Assembly: GCF_014268445.2 (NCBI RefSeq)
Contig: NZ_CP077089.1
Location: 1,729,501 to 1,793,500, forward strand
Source: Pseudomonas tensinigenes
Lineage (GTDB): Bacteria; Pseudomonadota; Gammaproteobacteria; Pseudomonadales; Pseudomonadaceae
Reading direction: 5' to 3'
DNA: 64,000 nt
Below, in pieces: positions 43,607 to 52,834 of this stretch. The stretch's first letter is position 1; the number at the start of each line of letters is the position of its first letter. A program made the position numbers and the translations under genes. Below the pieces are notes generated by a model, which did no database searches, was not told the DNA's origin, and was given only the letters and a program-made list of their open reading frames with translations.

Positions 43607-46600
43607 TCAGTCGAGTTCCAGCACCACGACCCGTTGTCCGGCGCGCACCGCTGAACCGGGTTGCACGCGAATCTCGCGCACCACCCCGGCCATCGGCGCG
43701 AGTACCGGGATTTCCATCTTCATCGACTCGAGAATCACCAGCACATCGCCCGCCGCGACACGGCTGCCGGCCTCGACCTGCACCTGCCAGAGATTGCCGG
43801 CAATGTGGCTGTCGACGCTATGTTCACCGTCGGCTAGTGGCGTATCTTCGCTGGTTTGCGCCACGGCTTCTTCGCTGTCGAAATGCGCCTGACCGCTGGC
43901 GATCCAGCGTTCACGCTCAGCATTGAAGGCGCCCTGTTGCTGGGCACGAAAGGCGTTGATGCCTACGGCTTCACGATTGAGAAAAGCCTGATAATCGGCG
44001 AGGTTGAGCTGGCTGTGTTCGATGTTGAGATCGAAGCGCCCGAGTGGAAAATCCCTGCGGATGCGTAGCAGTTCTTCGGCGCTGACCGGGTAGAAACGAA
44101 TCTGATCGAAGAAGCGCAGCAGCCACGGTTTACCGTCGAACGCGGCGACTTCGCGGTAGCGATTCCACATCTGCAAGGTGCGCCCGACAAACTGATAACC
44201 GCCGGGGCCTTCCATGCCGTACACGCACATGTAGGCGCCGCCGATGCCCACCGAGTTTTCGGCCGTCCAGGTGCGTGCCGGGTTGTATTTGGTCGTGACC
44301 AGGCGATGGCGCGGATCCAGCGGCGTGGCCACCGGTGCACCGAGATAGACATCGCCGAGCCCCATCACCAGATAGCTCGCATCGAACACCGTGCGCTGCA
44401 CTTCGTCGAGGTTCGGCAGGTCGTTGATGCGGCGAATGAACTCCAGATTGCTCGGGCACCACGGCGCGTCCTTGCGCACGGTGGTCATGTATTTTTCGAT
44501 GGCCAATTGGCAGGCCGGGTCGTCCCACGACAACGGCAAATGCACGATGCGTGACGGCACTTGCAGATCGTTGGCCGCGCACACCGTGTCCCACTCGCCG
44601 GCGATGATGCCGAGCAGATCGGCCAGTGGCAGTTGCTCGGGCTGGTAGTGGATTTGCAATGAGCGAATACCGGGGGTGAGGTCGATCACGCCGTGCAGGG
44701 ATTTGCTTTCCAGTGCCTGCATGAGGGCATGGGCGCGGAAGCGCAGGACGAGGTTGAGCTCAGGTTCGCCGATTTCCAACAACAAATGCGTATCCCCGGA
44801 GACCCGCGCGACAAGCCGCACATCCCCCTGACCCAACTCCAACACCACAGGTGACATCAAACCCTGTGGGAGCGAGCCTGCTCGCGAATGCGCTGGGTCA
44901 ATCAATTCTGATGTGTCTGAAATATCGCCTTCGCGAGCAGGCTCGCTCCCACAGGGGGCATCCCATTTCAGGGCGAGATCGCGAGCGGTTTTTAGATTGA
45001 CGGGGATGAACCGGATTTTATCGCCAGCCTTGAGCTGCCCCAGTTGCCACAGATCCGCCTCGATTACCGTCACCGGGCAGACAAACCCGCCGAGGCTCGG
45101 GCCATCGGGGCCGAGGATCACCGGCATGTCACCGGTGAAATCCACCGCACCAATGGCATACGGATTGTCGTGAATGTTTGACGGATGCAACCCGGCTTCA
45201 CCACCGTCCGCGCGCACCCATTCCGGCTTCGGCCCGATCAGGCGAACACCGGTGCGGCTGGAGTTGAAATGCACTTCCCACTGGGTTTCAAAAAAAGTGC
45301 CGATGTAATTTTCGGTGAAATATTCCGGCGCAGCGTGCGGGCCGTAAATCACCCGAATCTGCCGCACCGCCGGCAACTCGAAAATGTGCTGGAGTGCCAG
45401 TTGTTGACCGCTGCTACGGTCGGCCAGCGCAGGCACATGCAACACATCCCCAGCGCGCAACGCACGACCACCATGCCCACCAAACTGACCCAGCGTGAAG
45501 GTGCTTTTACTGCCCAGATAATCCGGCACCTGCAAGCCGCCGCGCAGGCACAGATAACTGCGTGCCCCGGCGCCACTGATGCTGCCCAGATGCAACGTTG
45601 CGCCCGCCGGGATCAGCAGCGCGGTGTTCATCGGCACGCTTGCACCTTCAAGCGTCAAGGCAATCGGCGCCCCCGTCACCGCGACCACTGCTGCGCAGTT
45701 GAAGCGCAGCAAAGGCCCGCTCATGGTGATTTCCAGCGCCGCCGCGCCTTCAGCATTGCCAAGCAGACGATTGCCCAGACGCAACGCGCGGCTGTCCATC
45801 GGCCCCGACGGCGGTACACCGACCGCCCAGTAGCCGAGGCGACCGGGATAGTCCTGCACGCTGGTTTGCGTGCCGGCGCTGAGCACATCGAAGGTGTTGG
45901 CGCGATAGACCAGACCTTCCAGGCAACGGGTCCACGGCTCGCCGCTGGCGAACGGCGTGTCGAGGAGAATCTGCCGCAGGTAATCGCGGTTGGTTTCGAC
46001 GCCGTACAACAGACTGTCGCCCAACGCTTGATGCAACTCGGCTCGCGCCTGTTCGCGGGTCGGCGCCCAGGTGATGACTTTGGCAATCATTGGATCGAAA
46101 TACGGCGGGATCTCGCAGCCAGCCTCGACCCAGGTATCGATGCGCAGTTGAATGCCGTTGGCCGGCGGGAATTCCACGGCCGTCAGCAAGCCTGGGCTCG
46201 GCTGAAAATCGCGGCCCGGGTCTTCTGCATAAAGCCGTGCCTGAATCGCATGGCCTTCAGGTTGCAAACCACGTATGAGCTCGCTCAGCGGCGGCAGATC
46301 ACCGGCCGCTAACTCGACCATCCAGCGCACCAGATCGACGCCCCAGACTTGTTCAGTGACGCCATGCTCCACCTGCAATCGCGTGTTCACTTCAAGAAAA
46401 TAGAAACGCTGCGCCTCGCTGTCGAAGACGAATTCCACCGTGCCGGCGCTGCGGTAGTTCACCGCTTTCGCCAGTTTGATCGCCGCTGCGCACAGCTCAT
46501 CGGCCATGCCATCCGGCAGGTTCGGCGCCGGGGTTTCTTCGAGGACTTTCTGATTGCGCCGCTGCACTGAGCAGTCGCGCACGCCGAGGGCGATGACCTC

Positions 46601-47254
46601 ACCGCGACCGTCACCGAACACCTGCACTTCCAGATGACGGGCACGCTGGATGTACTTTTCGATGAACACCCCGGCGTCGCTGAAATTGTTCTGACCGAGG
46701 CGTTTCACCGCTTCGAACGACTCGCTCAGTTCGCTGGCGCTACGGCACACGCGCATGCCGATGCCGCCACCGCCGGCGGTGCTTTTCAGCATCACCGGGT
46801 AGCCGACCTGTTCAACGGCAATCAGCGCAGCGTCGAGGCTGTCGAGCAGTTCGGTGCCTTCGAGCATGGGCACGCCGTGCTGTTTGGCGAGGGCGCGGGC
46901 GGTGTGTTTGAGGCCGAACACGCGAAGTTGCTCCGGCGTCGGACCGATGAAAGCGATGTCGTGTGCTTCGCAGGCTTCGGCGAACGCGGCGTTTTCCGAG
47001 AGAAATCCGTAGCCGGGATGGATCGCCGTGGCGCCGCTTTGTTTGGCGATGGCGAGGATTTTGTCGACCGCCAGATAAGTGCCGGCGGCGGCGCCTTCAC
47101 CGAGGCTGTGGGCTTCGTCGGCGTGCAGGATGTGCAGGCTGGCGGCGTCGGCTTCGGAATACACGGCCACACCTTTGACCTGCAGTGAGGCAAGGGTGCG
47201 CAGAATGCGGCAGGCGATCGCGCCACGATTGGCAATGAGGACTTTTTCGAACAT
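43607..47254 (-). CDS. guanidine carboxylase (urea carboxylase-like), with in-frame REPIN
   Basis: 1215 residues: biotin carboxylase (about 1-450), AHS2/KipA (about 475-765), AHS1/KipI (about 800-1000), and a biotinyl domain with K1179 in ESMKMEIP. Homologues in riboswitch-linked operons carboxylate guanidine rather than urea (known from published work on this pathway); the upstream guanidine-I riboswitch and deiminase genes support that here. Residues about 768-797 (GSEPAREGDI...HSRAGSLPQG) are the translation of an 87-bp REPIN at 44866-44952, lying exactly between AHS2 and AHS1. The start at 47254 (MFEKVLIANRG) is conserved; the open frame upstream to 47515 is not. Confidence 0.9.
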   Translation of the reverse strand: MFEKVLIANRGAIACRILRTLASLQVKGVAVYSEADAASLHILHADEAHSLGEGAAAGTYLAVDKILAIAKQSGATAIHPGYGFLSENAAFAEACEAHDIAFIGPTPEQLRVFGLKHTARALAKQHGVPMLEGTELLDSLDAALIAVEQVGYPVMLKSTAGGGGIGMRVCRSASELSESFEAVKRLGQNNFSDAGVFIEKYIQRARHLEVQVFGDGRGEVIALGVRDCSVQRRNQKVLEETPAPNLPDGMADELCAAAIKLAKAVNYRSAGTVEFVFDSEAQRFYFLEVNTRLQVEHGVTEQVWGVDLVRWMVELAAGDLPPLSELIRGLQPEGHAIQARLYAEDPGRDFQPSPGLLTAVEFPPANGIQLRIDTWVEAGCEIPPYFDPMIAKVITWAPTREQARAELHQALGDSLLYGVETNRDYLRQILLDTPFASGEPWTRCLEGLVYRANTFDVLSAGTQTSVQDYPGRLGYWAVGVPPSGPMDSRALRLGNRLLGNAEGAAALEITMSGPLLRFNCAAVVAVTGAPIALTLEGASVPMNTALLIPAGATLHLGSISGAGARSYLCLRGGLQVPDYLGSKSTFTLGQFGGHGGRALRAGDVLHVPALADRSSGQQLALQHIFELPAVRQIRVIYGPHAAPEYFTENYIGTFFETQWEVHFNSSRTGVRLIGPKPEWVRADGGEAGLHPSNIHDNPYAIGAVDFTGDMPVILGPDGPSLGGFVCPVTVIEADLWQLGQLKAGDKIRFIPVNLKTARDLALKWDAPCGSEPAREGDISDTSELIDPAHSRAGSLPQGLMSPVVLELGQGDVRLVARVSGDTHLLLEIGEPELNLVLRFRAHALMQALESKSLHGVIDLTPGIRSLQIHYQPEQLPLADLLGIIAGEWDTVCAANDLQVPSRIVHLPLSWDDPACQLAIEKYMTTVRKDAPWCPSNLEFIRRINDLPNLDEVQRTVFDASYLVMGLGDVYLGAPVATPLDPRHRLVTTKYNPARTWTAENSVGIGGAYMCVYGMEGPGGYQFVGRTLQMWNRYREVAAFDGKPWLLRFFDQIRFYPVSAEELLRIRRDFPLGRFDLNIEHSQLNLADYQAFLNREAVGINAFRAQQQGAFNAERERWIASGQAHFDSEEAVAQTSEDTPLADGEHSVDSHIAGNLWQVQVEAGSRVAAGDVLVILESMKMEIPVLAPMAGVVREIRVQPGSAVRAGQRVVVLELD
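44866..44952. repeat. REPIN inside the carboxylase gene
   Basis: Perfect arms (44866-44888 and 44930-44952) of the GTGGGAGCGAG type. At 87 bp (29 codons) it keeps the frame and contains no stop on the minus strand. Confidence 0.95.
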
Positions 47255-47359
47255 GGCATAACCCCTGAAGGGGAAGCGGGCCGTCCCGCCGTTTTTCGAC
47301 AGACATCCGGGCCGTCCCGGATGAAAAAAACAGGTCTTCCAAACCACTTCAGATCCCTT

Positions 47360-47446
47360 GTGGGAGCGAGCCTGTTCGCGAAGGCGTTGGATCAGCCGCA
47401 TCAATGCTGAATGACACACCGCATTCGCGAGCAGGCTCGCTCCCAC
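47360..47446. repeat. REPIN (GTGGGAGCGAG type)
   Basis: Arms at 47360-47382 and 47424-47446; the left arm has CCTGTTCGC instead of CCTGCTCGC. It lies in the 280-base gap between the deiminase and carboxylase genes, inside the operon. Confidence 0.9.
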
Positions 47447-47534
47447 AGGGCTTAGGGGTGTCTGGGGGATTTCAGGCACTGCCCGGAGCGCGCCTGGCAC
47501 AGGGCAAACAACCAACGGCGCAAACGACTGATTT

Positions 47535-48176
47535 TCAGTTCCATACCAGCAGCTCCGCAGGTGTCGGGTTATAGGCGTTGCACGGGTTGTTCAGTTGCGG
47601 ACAGTTGGAAATCAGCACGATGACATCCATCTCCGCACGCAAATCAACGTACTTGCCCGGCGCCGAAATCCCGTCCTCGAAGGTCAGCCCGCCATCCGCC
47701 GTGACCGGCACATTCATGAAGAAATTGATGTTCGGCCCGATGTCGCCTTTGCTCAGTCGCCCATCATGGACGCAGGCGCGCAGGTAGTTGTCGCGGCAGC
47801 TGTGCATGTAGCGCTTTTCCAGGGCATAGCGCACGGTGTTGCTCTCTTGCGCGCAGGCACCGCCGAGGGTGTCGTGGCGTCCGCAGGTGTCGGCGACGAT
47901 GGTCAGCATCGCGTGGCCGAGGTTGGAATAGAGCACGCTGCCGGTGCTCAGGTAGACGCTGTTCTGCCGACGCAAGGTGCGCTGCACGTCGTAGCGTTCC
48001 TTGGGATTGGCGAGGCTGTAGAACAAGGTATCGATGGCCTGATTGCCTTCCAGGTCGAGGATGCGCAGGGTCTGGCCGGCCTTGACCTCCATCAGCCAGG
48101 GTTCACCGGCCGGGATCGTGGCGCGGTAAACCGCAGCCTCGGGTTGTTTTTGCGAAGTGGCGATAGCAACTGACAT
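47535..48176 (-). CDS. carboxyguanidine deiminase subunit (urea carboxylase-associated protein 2)
   Basis: 213 residues of DUF1989 (TIGR03425-type). Conserved parts: GEPWLMEVKAGQTLRILDLEGNQAIDTLFY, ADTCGRHDTLGGACAQESN and FEDGISAPGKYVDLRAEMDVIVLISNCPQLNNPCN. With the next gene it forms the heteromeric enzyme that deiminates carboxyguanidine to allophanate (CgdAB in published work; which subunit is A or B I do not assign). It is encoded 11 bases behind the paralogous subunit. Confidence 0.85.
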   Translation of the reverse strand: MSVAIATSQKQPEAAVYRATIPAGEPWLMEVKAGQTLRILDLEGNQAIDTLFYSLANPKERYDVQRTLRRQNSVYLSTGSVLYSNLGHAMLTIVADTCGRHDTLGGACAQESNTVRYALEKRYMHSCRDNYLRACVHDGRLSKGDIGPNINFFMNVPVTADGGLTFEDGISAPGKYVDLRAEMDVIVLISNCPQLNNPCNAYNPTPAELLVWN

Positions 48177-48187
48177 GGCAGCGATCC

Positions 48188-48925
48188 TCAGGCGAACAAA
48201 CGGTCGGTGTTGATAAAGCCGCGCTCATTTTCCGGGCGCGAGGTGCGGCAGTGTTCGGCAACGCTGGCGTCGGCGTTCATCCAGCTCAGCTTCAGTGGTT
48301 TCGGTACGTATTCGGGGGACGGGTCCATTGGATGTTGCAGAGCGGTGAGCACCACCAGCGTGTCCATCGGCGCGTACAGTTCGATGTAGTCGCCGGCCTT
48401 GGAATTGCCCTCGACGAAGTGGAAACGCCCGGCCTCATCGACGTTCACGCGGCTGAACAGGTTGAGCGTCATCAGCAGATCGGACAGGCCCAGCCCCCAC
48501 TTGCCGAGCTCCACCAGCAGGTTGTCGGTGCCGTTGCGGAAGAAGCCGTTGCGCAGTTCCTGATAGCGGCCCTGGCCGTACTTTTCTGCGACCTCTTCAG
48601 CGCAGAGCACACCGCCGAGGCTGTCGCTCCAGCCGCAGGTGTCGGCGGTGATTGCGGCCAGCACGCGGCCCATGTCCGAGTACAGACAATGGCCACTGGT
48701 CAGCTTGGCGGTGTGTTGGCATTTGAGGCTGTCGGGCAGGTTCAGCCGCTCGGTTTTTTCATTGGCGTTGAGCAGGGTCAGGCTGACGTTGGCGCCGCCG
48801 CGCAGATCGGTCAGGCGCAGCAATTGGCCGCGCTTCAACACGAAGGAACGGTGGCCGCCACCGGGGAGCATTTCTTCGGTAAACGGTGGGAACAGTTGAG
48901 TCGAATCGGTCATCGGCTTATTCAT
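48188..48925 (-). CDS. carboxyguanidine deiminase subunit (urea carboxylase-associated protein 1)
   Basis: 245 residues of DUF1989 (TIGR03424-type), paralogous to the next gene: LPGGGHRSFVLKRGQLLRLTDL, GANVSLTLLNANEKTERLNLPDSLK, HCLYSDMGRVLAAITADTCGWSDSLGG and the end HPMDPSPEYVPKPLKL. The conserved Cys in ADTCGW may be a metal or catalytic residue. It is part of the operon between the ABC importer and the carboxylase. Confidence 0.85.
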   Translation of the reverse strand: MNKPMTDSTQLFPPFTEEMLPGGGHRSFVLKRGQLLRLTDLRGGANVSLTLLNANEKTERLNLPDSLKCQHTAKLTSGHCLYSDMGRVLAAITADTCGWSDSLGGVLCAEEVAEKYGQGRYQELRNGFFRNGTDNLLVELGKWGLGLSDLLMTLNLFSRVNVDEAGRFHFVEGNSKAGDYIELYAPMDTLVVLTALQHPMDPSPEYVPKPLKLSWMNADASVAEHCRTSRPENERGFINTDRLFA

Positions 48926-48938
48926 TGAAGAAGTCCTC

Positions 48939-49727
48939 TCAAGCGGTGCGAAGGGCGCCTGCCAGTGGTAACGGCAGGGCGTCGACGGCGGCGCGTTGGG
49001 CGCGGCGGTCGCTGTTCAAAGGGATGTCGTAGGTGATGCGTGCGCCATAGGCGCCGGGGGCGTGCGGGTCGAGACGCACCTTGTCGAACACCAGCAGACG
49101 CGTGCCGAGGCTGAAGCCTTCGGACAGGTCATGGGTGACCATGAACACCGTCAGTTTCGTCTCGCGCCACAACTCCAGCAGCAACGCGTGCATGTCTTTG
49201 CGGATGCCCGGATCGAGCGCGCCGAACGGTTCGTCGAGCAGCAACACGCGTGGTTTCATGATCAGTGCCTGAGCAATCGCCAACCTTTGCTGCATGCCGC
49301 CGGACAGCTGCGCCGGGTATTTGTCGAGGGCATGGCCGAGGCCGACTTTGTCCAGCAATGCCGCAGCCTGTTCGCGCGCCTCGCGTTTGGCGCTACCGAA
49401 CAGCCGGCCGAGCAACGGTGCACGCGGCAGTTCGAGGCCGAGGGCGACGTTGTCCAGCACGCTCAAATGCGGGAACACCGAGTAGCGCTGGAACACCACG
49501 CCACGGCTGGCATCCGGTTCGCTGGCCAGCGGTTGACCGTCGAGCAGAATCTCGCCGCGACTTGCCGTTTCCTGGCCGAGCAGCAGGCGCAGAAACGTCG
49601 ATTTGCCGCAACCGGATGCGCCGACCAAGGTGCAAAACTCACCTTCGTTGACGTTCAGGTTCAAGCCTTCCAGCACCACTTGATCGGCGTATTGCTGCCA
49701 GACGTTTTTTACCGTGATGAAGCTCAT
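48939..49727 (-). CDS. ABC transporter ATPase (guanidine/N-compound importer)
   Basis: 262 residues of the SsuB/TauB type. Walker A GASGCGKST (36-44), Q loop FQRYSVF, signature LSGGMQQR and Walker B VLLLDEP are all intact. The start at 49727 (MSFITVKN) overlaps the permease stop by 4 bases. Together with the permease and binding protein it probably imports guanidine or a guanidine compound (inferred from the riboswitch). Confidence 0.92.
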   Translation of the reverse strand: MSFITVKNVWQQYADQVVLEGLNLNVNEGEFCTLVGASGCGKSTFLRLLLGQETASRGEILLDGQPLASEPDASRGVVFQRYSVFPHLSVLDNVALGLELPRAPLLGRLFGSAKREAREQAAALLDKVGLGHALDKYPAQLSGGMQQRLAIAQALIMKPRVLLLDEPFGALDPGIRKDMHALLLELWRETKLTVFMVTHDLSEGFSLGTRLLVFDKVRLDPHAPGAYGARITYDIPLNSDRRAQRAAVDALPLPLAGALRTA

Positions 49728-50539
49728 TTGGCCGCCCCCTCGTACCAAGGGAAGGCGCGACGGGTCAGGTACTTCAGGCCCCAATCCATCAGCCAGGCGA
49801 GGAGGGTGATCCACACCACGTACGGCAGAATCACGTCCATCGCCAGATAACGCCGGACCAGAAAAATCCGGTAGCCGAGGCCGTCGGTGGAGGCAATCGC
49901 TTCGGCGGCAATCAGGAACAGCCACGCCGAGCCGAGCATCAGCCGCAACGAGATCAGCAAGCGTGGCAGCAACTGCGGCAGTACCACGCGCAGCATCAGC
50001 GTCCAGGTCGAGGCGCCGAGGGTCTGCGCCTTGATCAGCAGTTCGACGGGAATTTCCCGGGCGCGTTGTTCGAGGTCGCGAGCAAGCGCCGGGGTAATGC
50101 CGATGACAATCAGCATGACTTTCGACAACTCGCCCAGACCGAAAACGATGAACAGAATCGGCAGGATCGCCAGCGGCGGCACCATCGACAGCACCGTCAG
50201 CAGTGGCGACAACGGTGCGCCGAACAGCGGCAGCGTGCCGGCGGCGATGCCCAGGCACAGCCCGGCCAGCGCAGCAATACCGAGGCCGATGGCCAGACGC
50301 CGCAGACTCGACGCGGTGTCCTGCCACAACAGGTAGTCACCGGTGCGGCTGTCGGCATTCAAGGCCAAGCGTTTGACCGCGTCGGTCATCTGCACGGCGC
50401 TGGGCAGCAGTTTGTCGTTGGGGTTGTCCGCCAGGCGCTCGGCCGAGCCCATGAAGTAGGCGAACAGCAGCAGAGCGAACGGCAGGATCACCAACAACAG
50501 GCGACTGGGGCGATCCGGGTGGCGATTGATCAGGCGCAT
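49724..50539 (-). CDS. ABC transporter permease
   Basis: 271 residues, six membrane helices, BPD_transp_1 domain with the EAA-like loop EQRAREIPVELLIKAQTLGAS. The ATG at 50539 has a GGAGG ribosome site 8 bases away; an upstream TTG adds only two codons. It overlaps the ATPase start (ATGA type) and follows the binding-protein gene by 18 bases, the usual SsuACB-like order. Confidence 0.9.
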   Translation of the reverse strand: MRLINRHPDRPSRLLLVILPFALLLFAYFMGSAERLADNPNDKLLPSAVQMTDAVKRLALNADSRTGDYLLWQDTASSLRRLAIGLGIAALAGLCLGIAAGTLPLFGAPLSPLLTVLSMVPPLAILPILFIVFGLGELSKVMLIVIGITPALARDLEQRAREIPVELLIKAQTLGASTWTLMLRVVLPQLLPRLLISLRLMLGSAWLFLIAAEAIASTDGLGYRIFLVRRYLAMDVILPYVVWITLLAWLMDWGLKYLTRRAFPWYEGAAK

Positions 50540-50557
50540 GGCCAAATCCTCCGTGGC

Positions 50558-51625
50558 TTACAGCTTGGCGTCGGCGGCCATCTGCACGTAAGTCGGATCG
50601 AAACGCAGCTTGAGGTTGCCGGTGTCGCCGCTGGTCACGCCGTTGGCGAAGGCCATGCCGACCGCGCTGGTGTCTTTCGCGCCTTCGCCGAGCAAGCCGT
50701 GCTGGAAGGAGAACTCGGCGACCTTGCGCATGGTTTCCGGCAGTTGCTTGCTCGTGGCAAAGTTCAGCGCTTCGCTTGGCGTGGCGAACAGTTTGGTGGT
50801 GTCGAGTTGCGCCTGGAATCCGGCCAGATCAGTGCCCGAGGCTTTGGCCATGTGCTCCAGCGCAGCTTTGCTCGCGGCGTTCTTGGCGTTCATGAGCTCG
50901 ACCACTTCGAACCACGCACCGGTCAGTGCTTTGCCCAGCGCCGGGTTGTCTTTGAGGGTGGCGCTGTTGACCACCATCATGTCCATGATCTCGCCGGGAA
51001 TCTGGCTGGAGTTGAACACTTCGGTCACGCCCGGTTTGGCCTTGATGTCCGAGAGCATCGGGTTCCAGGTGGTCACGGCGTTGACTTGCGCGGTGTTGAA
51101 AGCGGCGGAGATGTCGGCGTCGGAAGTGTTGACCACTTTCAGGTCTTTTTCGGTCAGATCGACCGAGTCCAGCGCGCGGGCCAGCAGGTAGTGCGAGACC
51201 GACAGTTCGACCAGGTTGACGTCCATGCCCTTGAGGTCGGCGACTTTTTTGCCGTCGCCCTTGAGGACGATGCCGTCGTTGCCGTTGGAGAAATCGCTGA
51301 TGATCAGCGCGGTGCTGTCGACGCCGCCCGCCGCTGGAATGGTCAGTGCGTCCATGTTGGTCATGGTGCAGCCGTCGAACTGGCCGGCGGTGTACTGGTT
51401 GATCGATTCGACGTAGTCGTTGAGCTGCACGACGTCGATCTTGATCCCGTACTTCTTCGCCCATTTGTCGACGATGCCCTGGCTGCCGGCGTATTCCCAT
51501 GGCATCCAGCCGGCGTAAATCGTCCAGCACACGCTGAAGTGATCTTTCTGGGCGGCGGGGGCTTGGCTGCTGATGAGCGCGGCGAAGGCGGCGGCGAGCA
51601 GGGCGGGCAAACGTAGTCGGGTCAT
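50558..51625 (-). CDS. ABC transporter substrate-binding protein
   Basis: 355 residues, signal peptide (1-25, SSQAPAAQ), NMT1/SsuA-like fold. FSVCWTIYAGWMPWEYAGSQGIVDKWAKKYG starts the mature protein; the ligand-pocket part includes DGCTMTNMDALTIPAAGGVDS. First gene of the operon; the guanidine-I riboswitch ends 64 bases ahead of its start. Such proteins in riboswitch-linked operons deliver guanidine or related compounds to the permease in the inner membrane. Confidence 0.9.
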   Translation of the reverse strand: MTRLRLPALLAAAFAALISSQAPAAQKDHFSVCWTIYAGWMPWEYAGSQGIVDKWAKKYGIKIDVVQLNDYVESINQYTAGQFDGCTMTNMDALTIPAAGGVDSTALIISDFSNGNDGIVLKGDGKKVADLKGMDVNLVELSVSHYLLARALDSVDLTEKDLKVVNTSDADISAAFNTAQVNAVTTWNPMLSDIKAKPGVTEVFNSSQIPGEIMDMMVVNSATLKDNPALGKALTGAWFEVVELMNAKNAASKAALEHMAKASGTDLAGFQAQLDTTKLFATPSEALNFATSKQLPETMRKVAEFSFQHGLLGEGAKDTSAVGMAFANGVTSGDTGNLKLRFDPTYVQMAADAKL

Positions 51626-51688
51626 GGTGGATTCTCCAGTTGATCAAGGGCGGACAGGAAGGCAACGCGGCACCGCGAACGGTGGCTT

Positions 51689-51783
51689 GTCTCCCGGGCT
51701 TTTGTCCCGCCGTGTAACCTCAACTGGAGGTCGCCAACTCTCGGACCAGCCACTCGCGAATGCGAGCCGGAACCCTAGTCAGC
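51689..51783 (-). ncRNA. guanidine-I (ykkC) riboswitch
   Basis: On the minus strand the sequence reads CTAGGGTTCCGGC, a hairpin CTCGC-ATTC-GCGAG, then TGGTCCGAGAGTTGGC, a variable stem, and ACACGGCGGGACAAAAGCCC followed by GGGAGA. These are the conserved boxes of the guanidine-I aptamer. A short CACCG-UUCG-CGGTG hairpin (51671-51684) follows. No U-run terminator is evident, so control is perhaps translational, of the binding-protein gene. Confidence 0.93.
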
Positions 51784-52231
51784 CATTGCAAATTGTGGTG
51801 CCGCGAACCTGTGATGACTCCTGCACGGGTTTGCTAAAGCGAGACGCGTGCCAAGTCGCGTCAGGCGCTCTGGCACGGGCGCGCGGGTTGCTTAGGGTTG
51901 GCGGCGAGGGCGCTGAGGCGCTTTGTGTTGGTGCGCGGCTGCACCGTGATGCAGCGCGTTTGCCGCTGATCCGATGGTGTGCGCCGTTGGCATCGCGGCG
52001 GTTACGGACGGGGTTATCACGGCGGCGGATATCACGGTGGTCACCATTAATCAGCGGCTGAATGACGGCGTTTTTGCGGATGAACAAGGTTTCATAGATC
52101 ACTTGTTTCAACTTGTTGCAGGAACGCACCAGATGCCGAAAACGCTGTCTGATTTTTCGACAGTCACCGATTAAATGACTGTCGCCTGCCAGCGTCGCTG
52201 GTGTGGCCAACCCGCGGTCCAGGAGGCCGCC
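51784..52231. other. upstream region of the riboswitch, no gene seen
   Basis: 448 bases between the riboswitch and the Tyr-rich lipoprotein gene. It should contain the promoter of the guanidine operon (minus strand), but no clear box was found. A plus-strand frame at 51974-52174 has no ribosome site and no recognisable protein. Confidence 0.35.
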
Positions 52232-52639
52232 ATGTATAGACGAATTCTTCTGCTTGCTGCGTTGATGTTTTCCGTTGCCGGTTGCGTCCCGTACTCCTAC
52301 GCTGACTCGTATTACAGTTCAGAGGTCTACACCTCACCCGCACCGGCCTACTACAACACGGGTGGCACGTATTACAACGGTGGCAGCAGGTATTACGCGC
52401 AGCCACGCTATTACCAACCAGCCCCGCGGTATTACCAGCAACCGCGCTATTACCAATCGGCGCCGCGTTACTATCAACCGGCCCCGCGTCACTACGAAAG
52501 CCGTCGCTGGCACGGCAATGATCGCGGACGCTGGGATGGCCACCGTCGCGGTGGTTGGGACAACGATCACCGCGGTCGTGGCAACTACGACCGACACAGC
52601 GGACGTGGCGACCACAACGGTCGTGGCAATCGCTGGTAA
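52232..52639 (+). CDS. Tyr-rich repeat lipoprotein
   Basis: 135 residues. The signal peptide ends in the lipobox SVAGC (Cys18), so it is an outer- or inner-membrane lipoprotein. The mature part contains a run of PRYYQ-like units (PRYYQPA, PRYYQQ, PRYYQSA, PRYYQPA, PRHYES) then a basic Arg/Gly/His/Asp-rich tail (RGRWDGHRRGGWDND). It is probably disordered; possible surface or metal-binding role, not established. A terminator follows the stop. Confidence 0.8.
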   Translation: MYRRILLLAALMFSVAGCVPYSYADSYYSSEVYTSPAPAYYNTGGTYYNGGSRYYAQPRYYQPAPRYYQQPRYYQSAPRYYQPAPRHYESRRWHGNDRGRWDGHRRGGWDNDHRGRGNYDRHSGRGDHNGRGNRW

Positions 52640-52655
52640 ATCCACGCAAAAGAAA

Positions 52656-52680
52656 GCGGCGCTATTAGCGCCGCTTTTTT
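52656..52680 (+). terminator. rho-independent terminator
   Basis: GCGGCGC-TATTA-GCGCCGC followed by TTTTTT directly behind the lipoprotein gene. Confidence 0.92.
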
Positions 52681-52834
52681 ATGCCCGTCGAAAAGTCGCC
52701 CGATTAGCCATCTCCTAGGGTATTCCCAGACGCTTCCTACAGTTTCATTTCCTTGCATTTGTTAGCGTTTGTTCCTGCCGATCGAGGTGAGCAAAACTCA
52801 GTTCAATAGCGGCGAATAAACGGACGATGCCGCT

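Noticed and set aside
45185..46312. 375-codon plus-strand frame opposite the carboxylase
   Set aside because: Same reason: antisense shadow with no recognisable protein and no ribosome site.
43607..47254. Naming this gene 'urea carboxylase'
   Set aside because: The guanidine-I riboswitch and the adjacent deiminase subunits make guanidine the more likely substrate.
51974..52174. Small plus-strand gene upstream of the guanidine operon
   Set aside because: No ribosome site and no recognisable protein; the region is better explained as promoter DNA.
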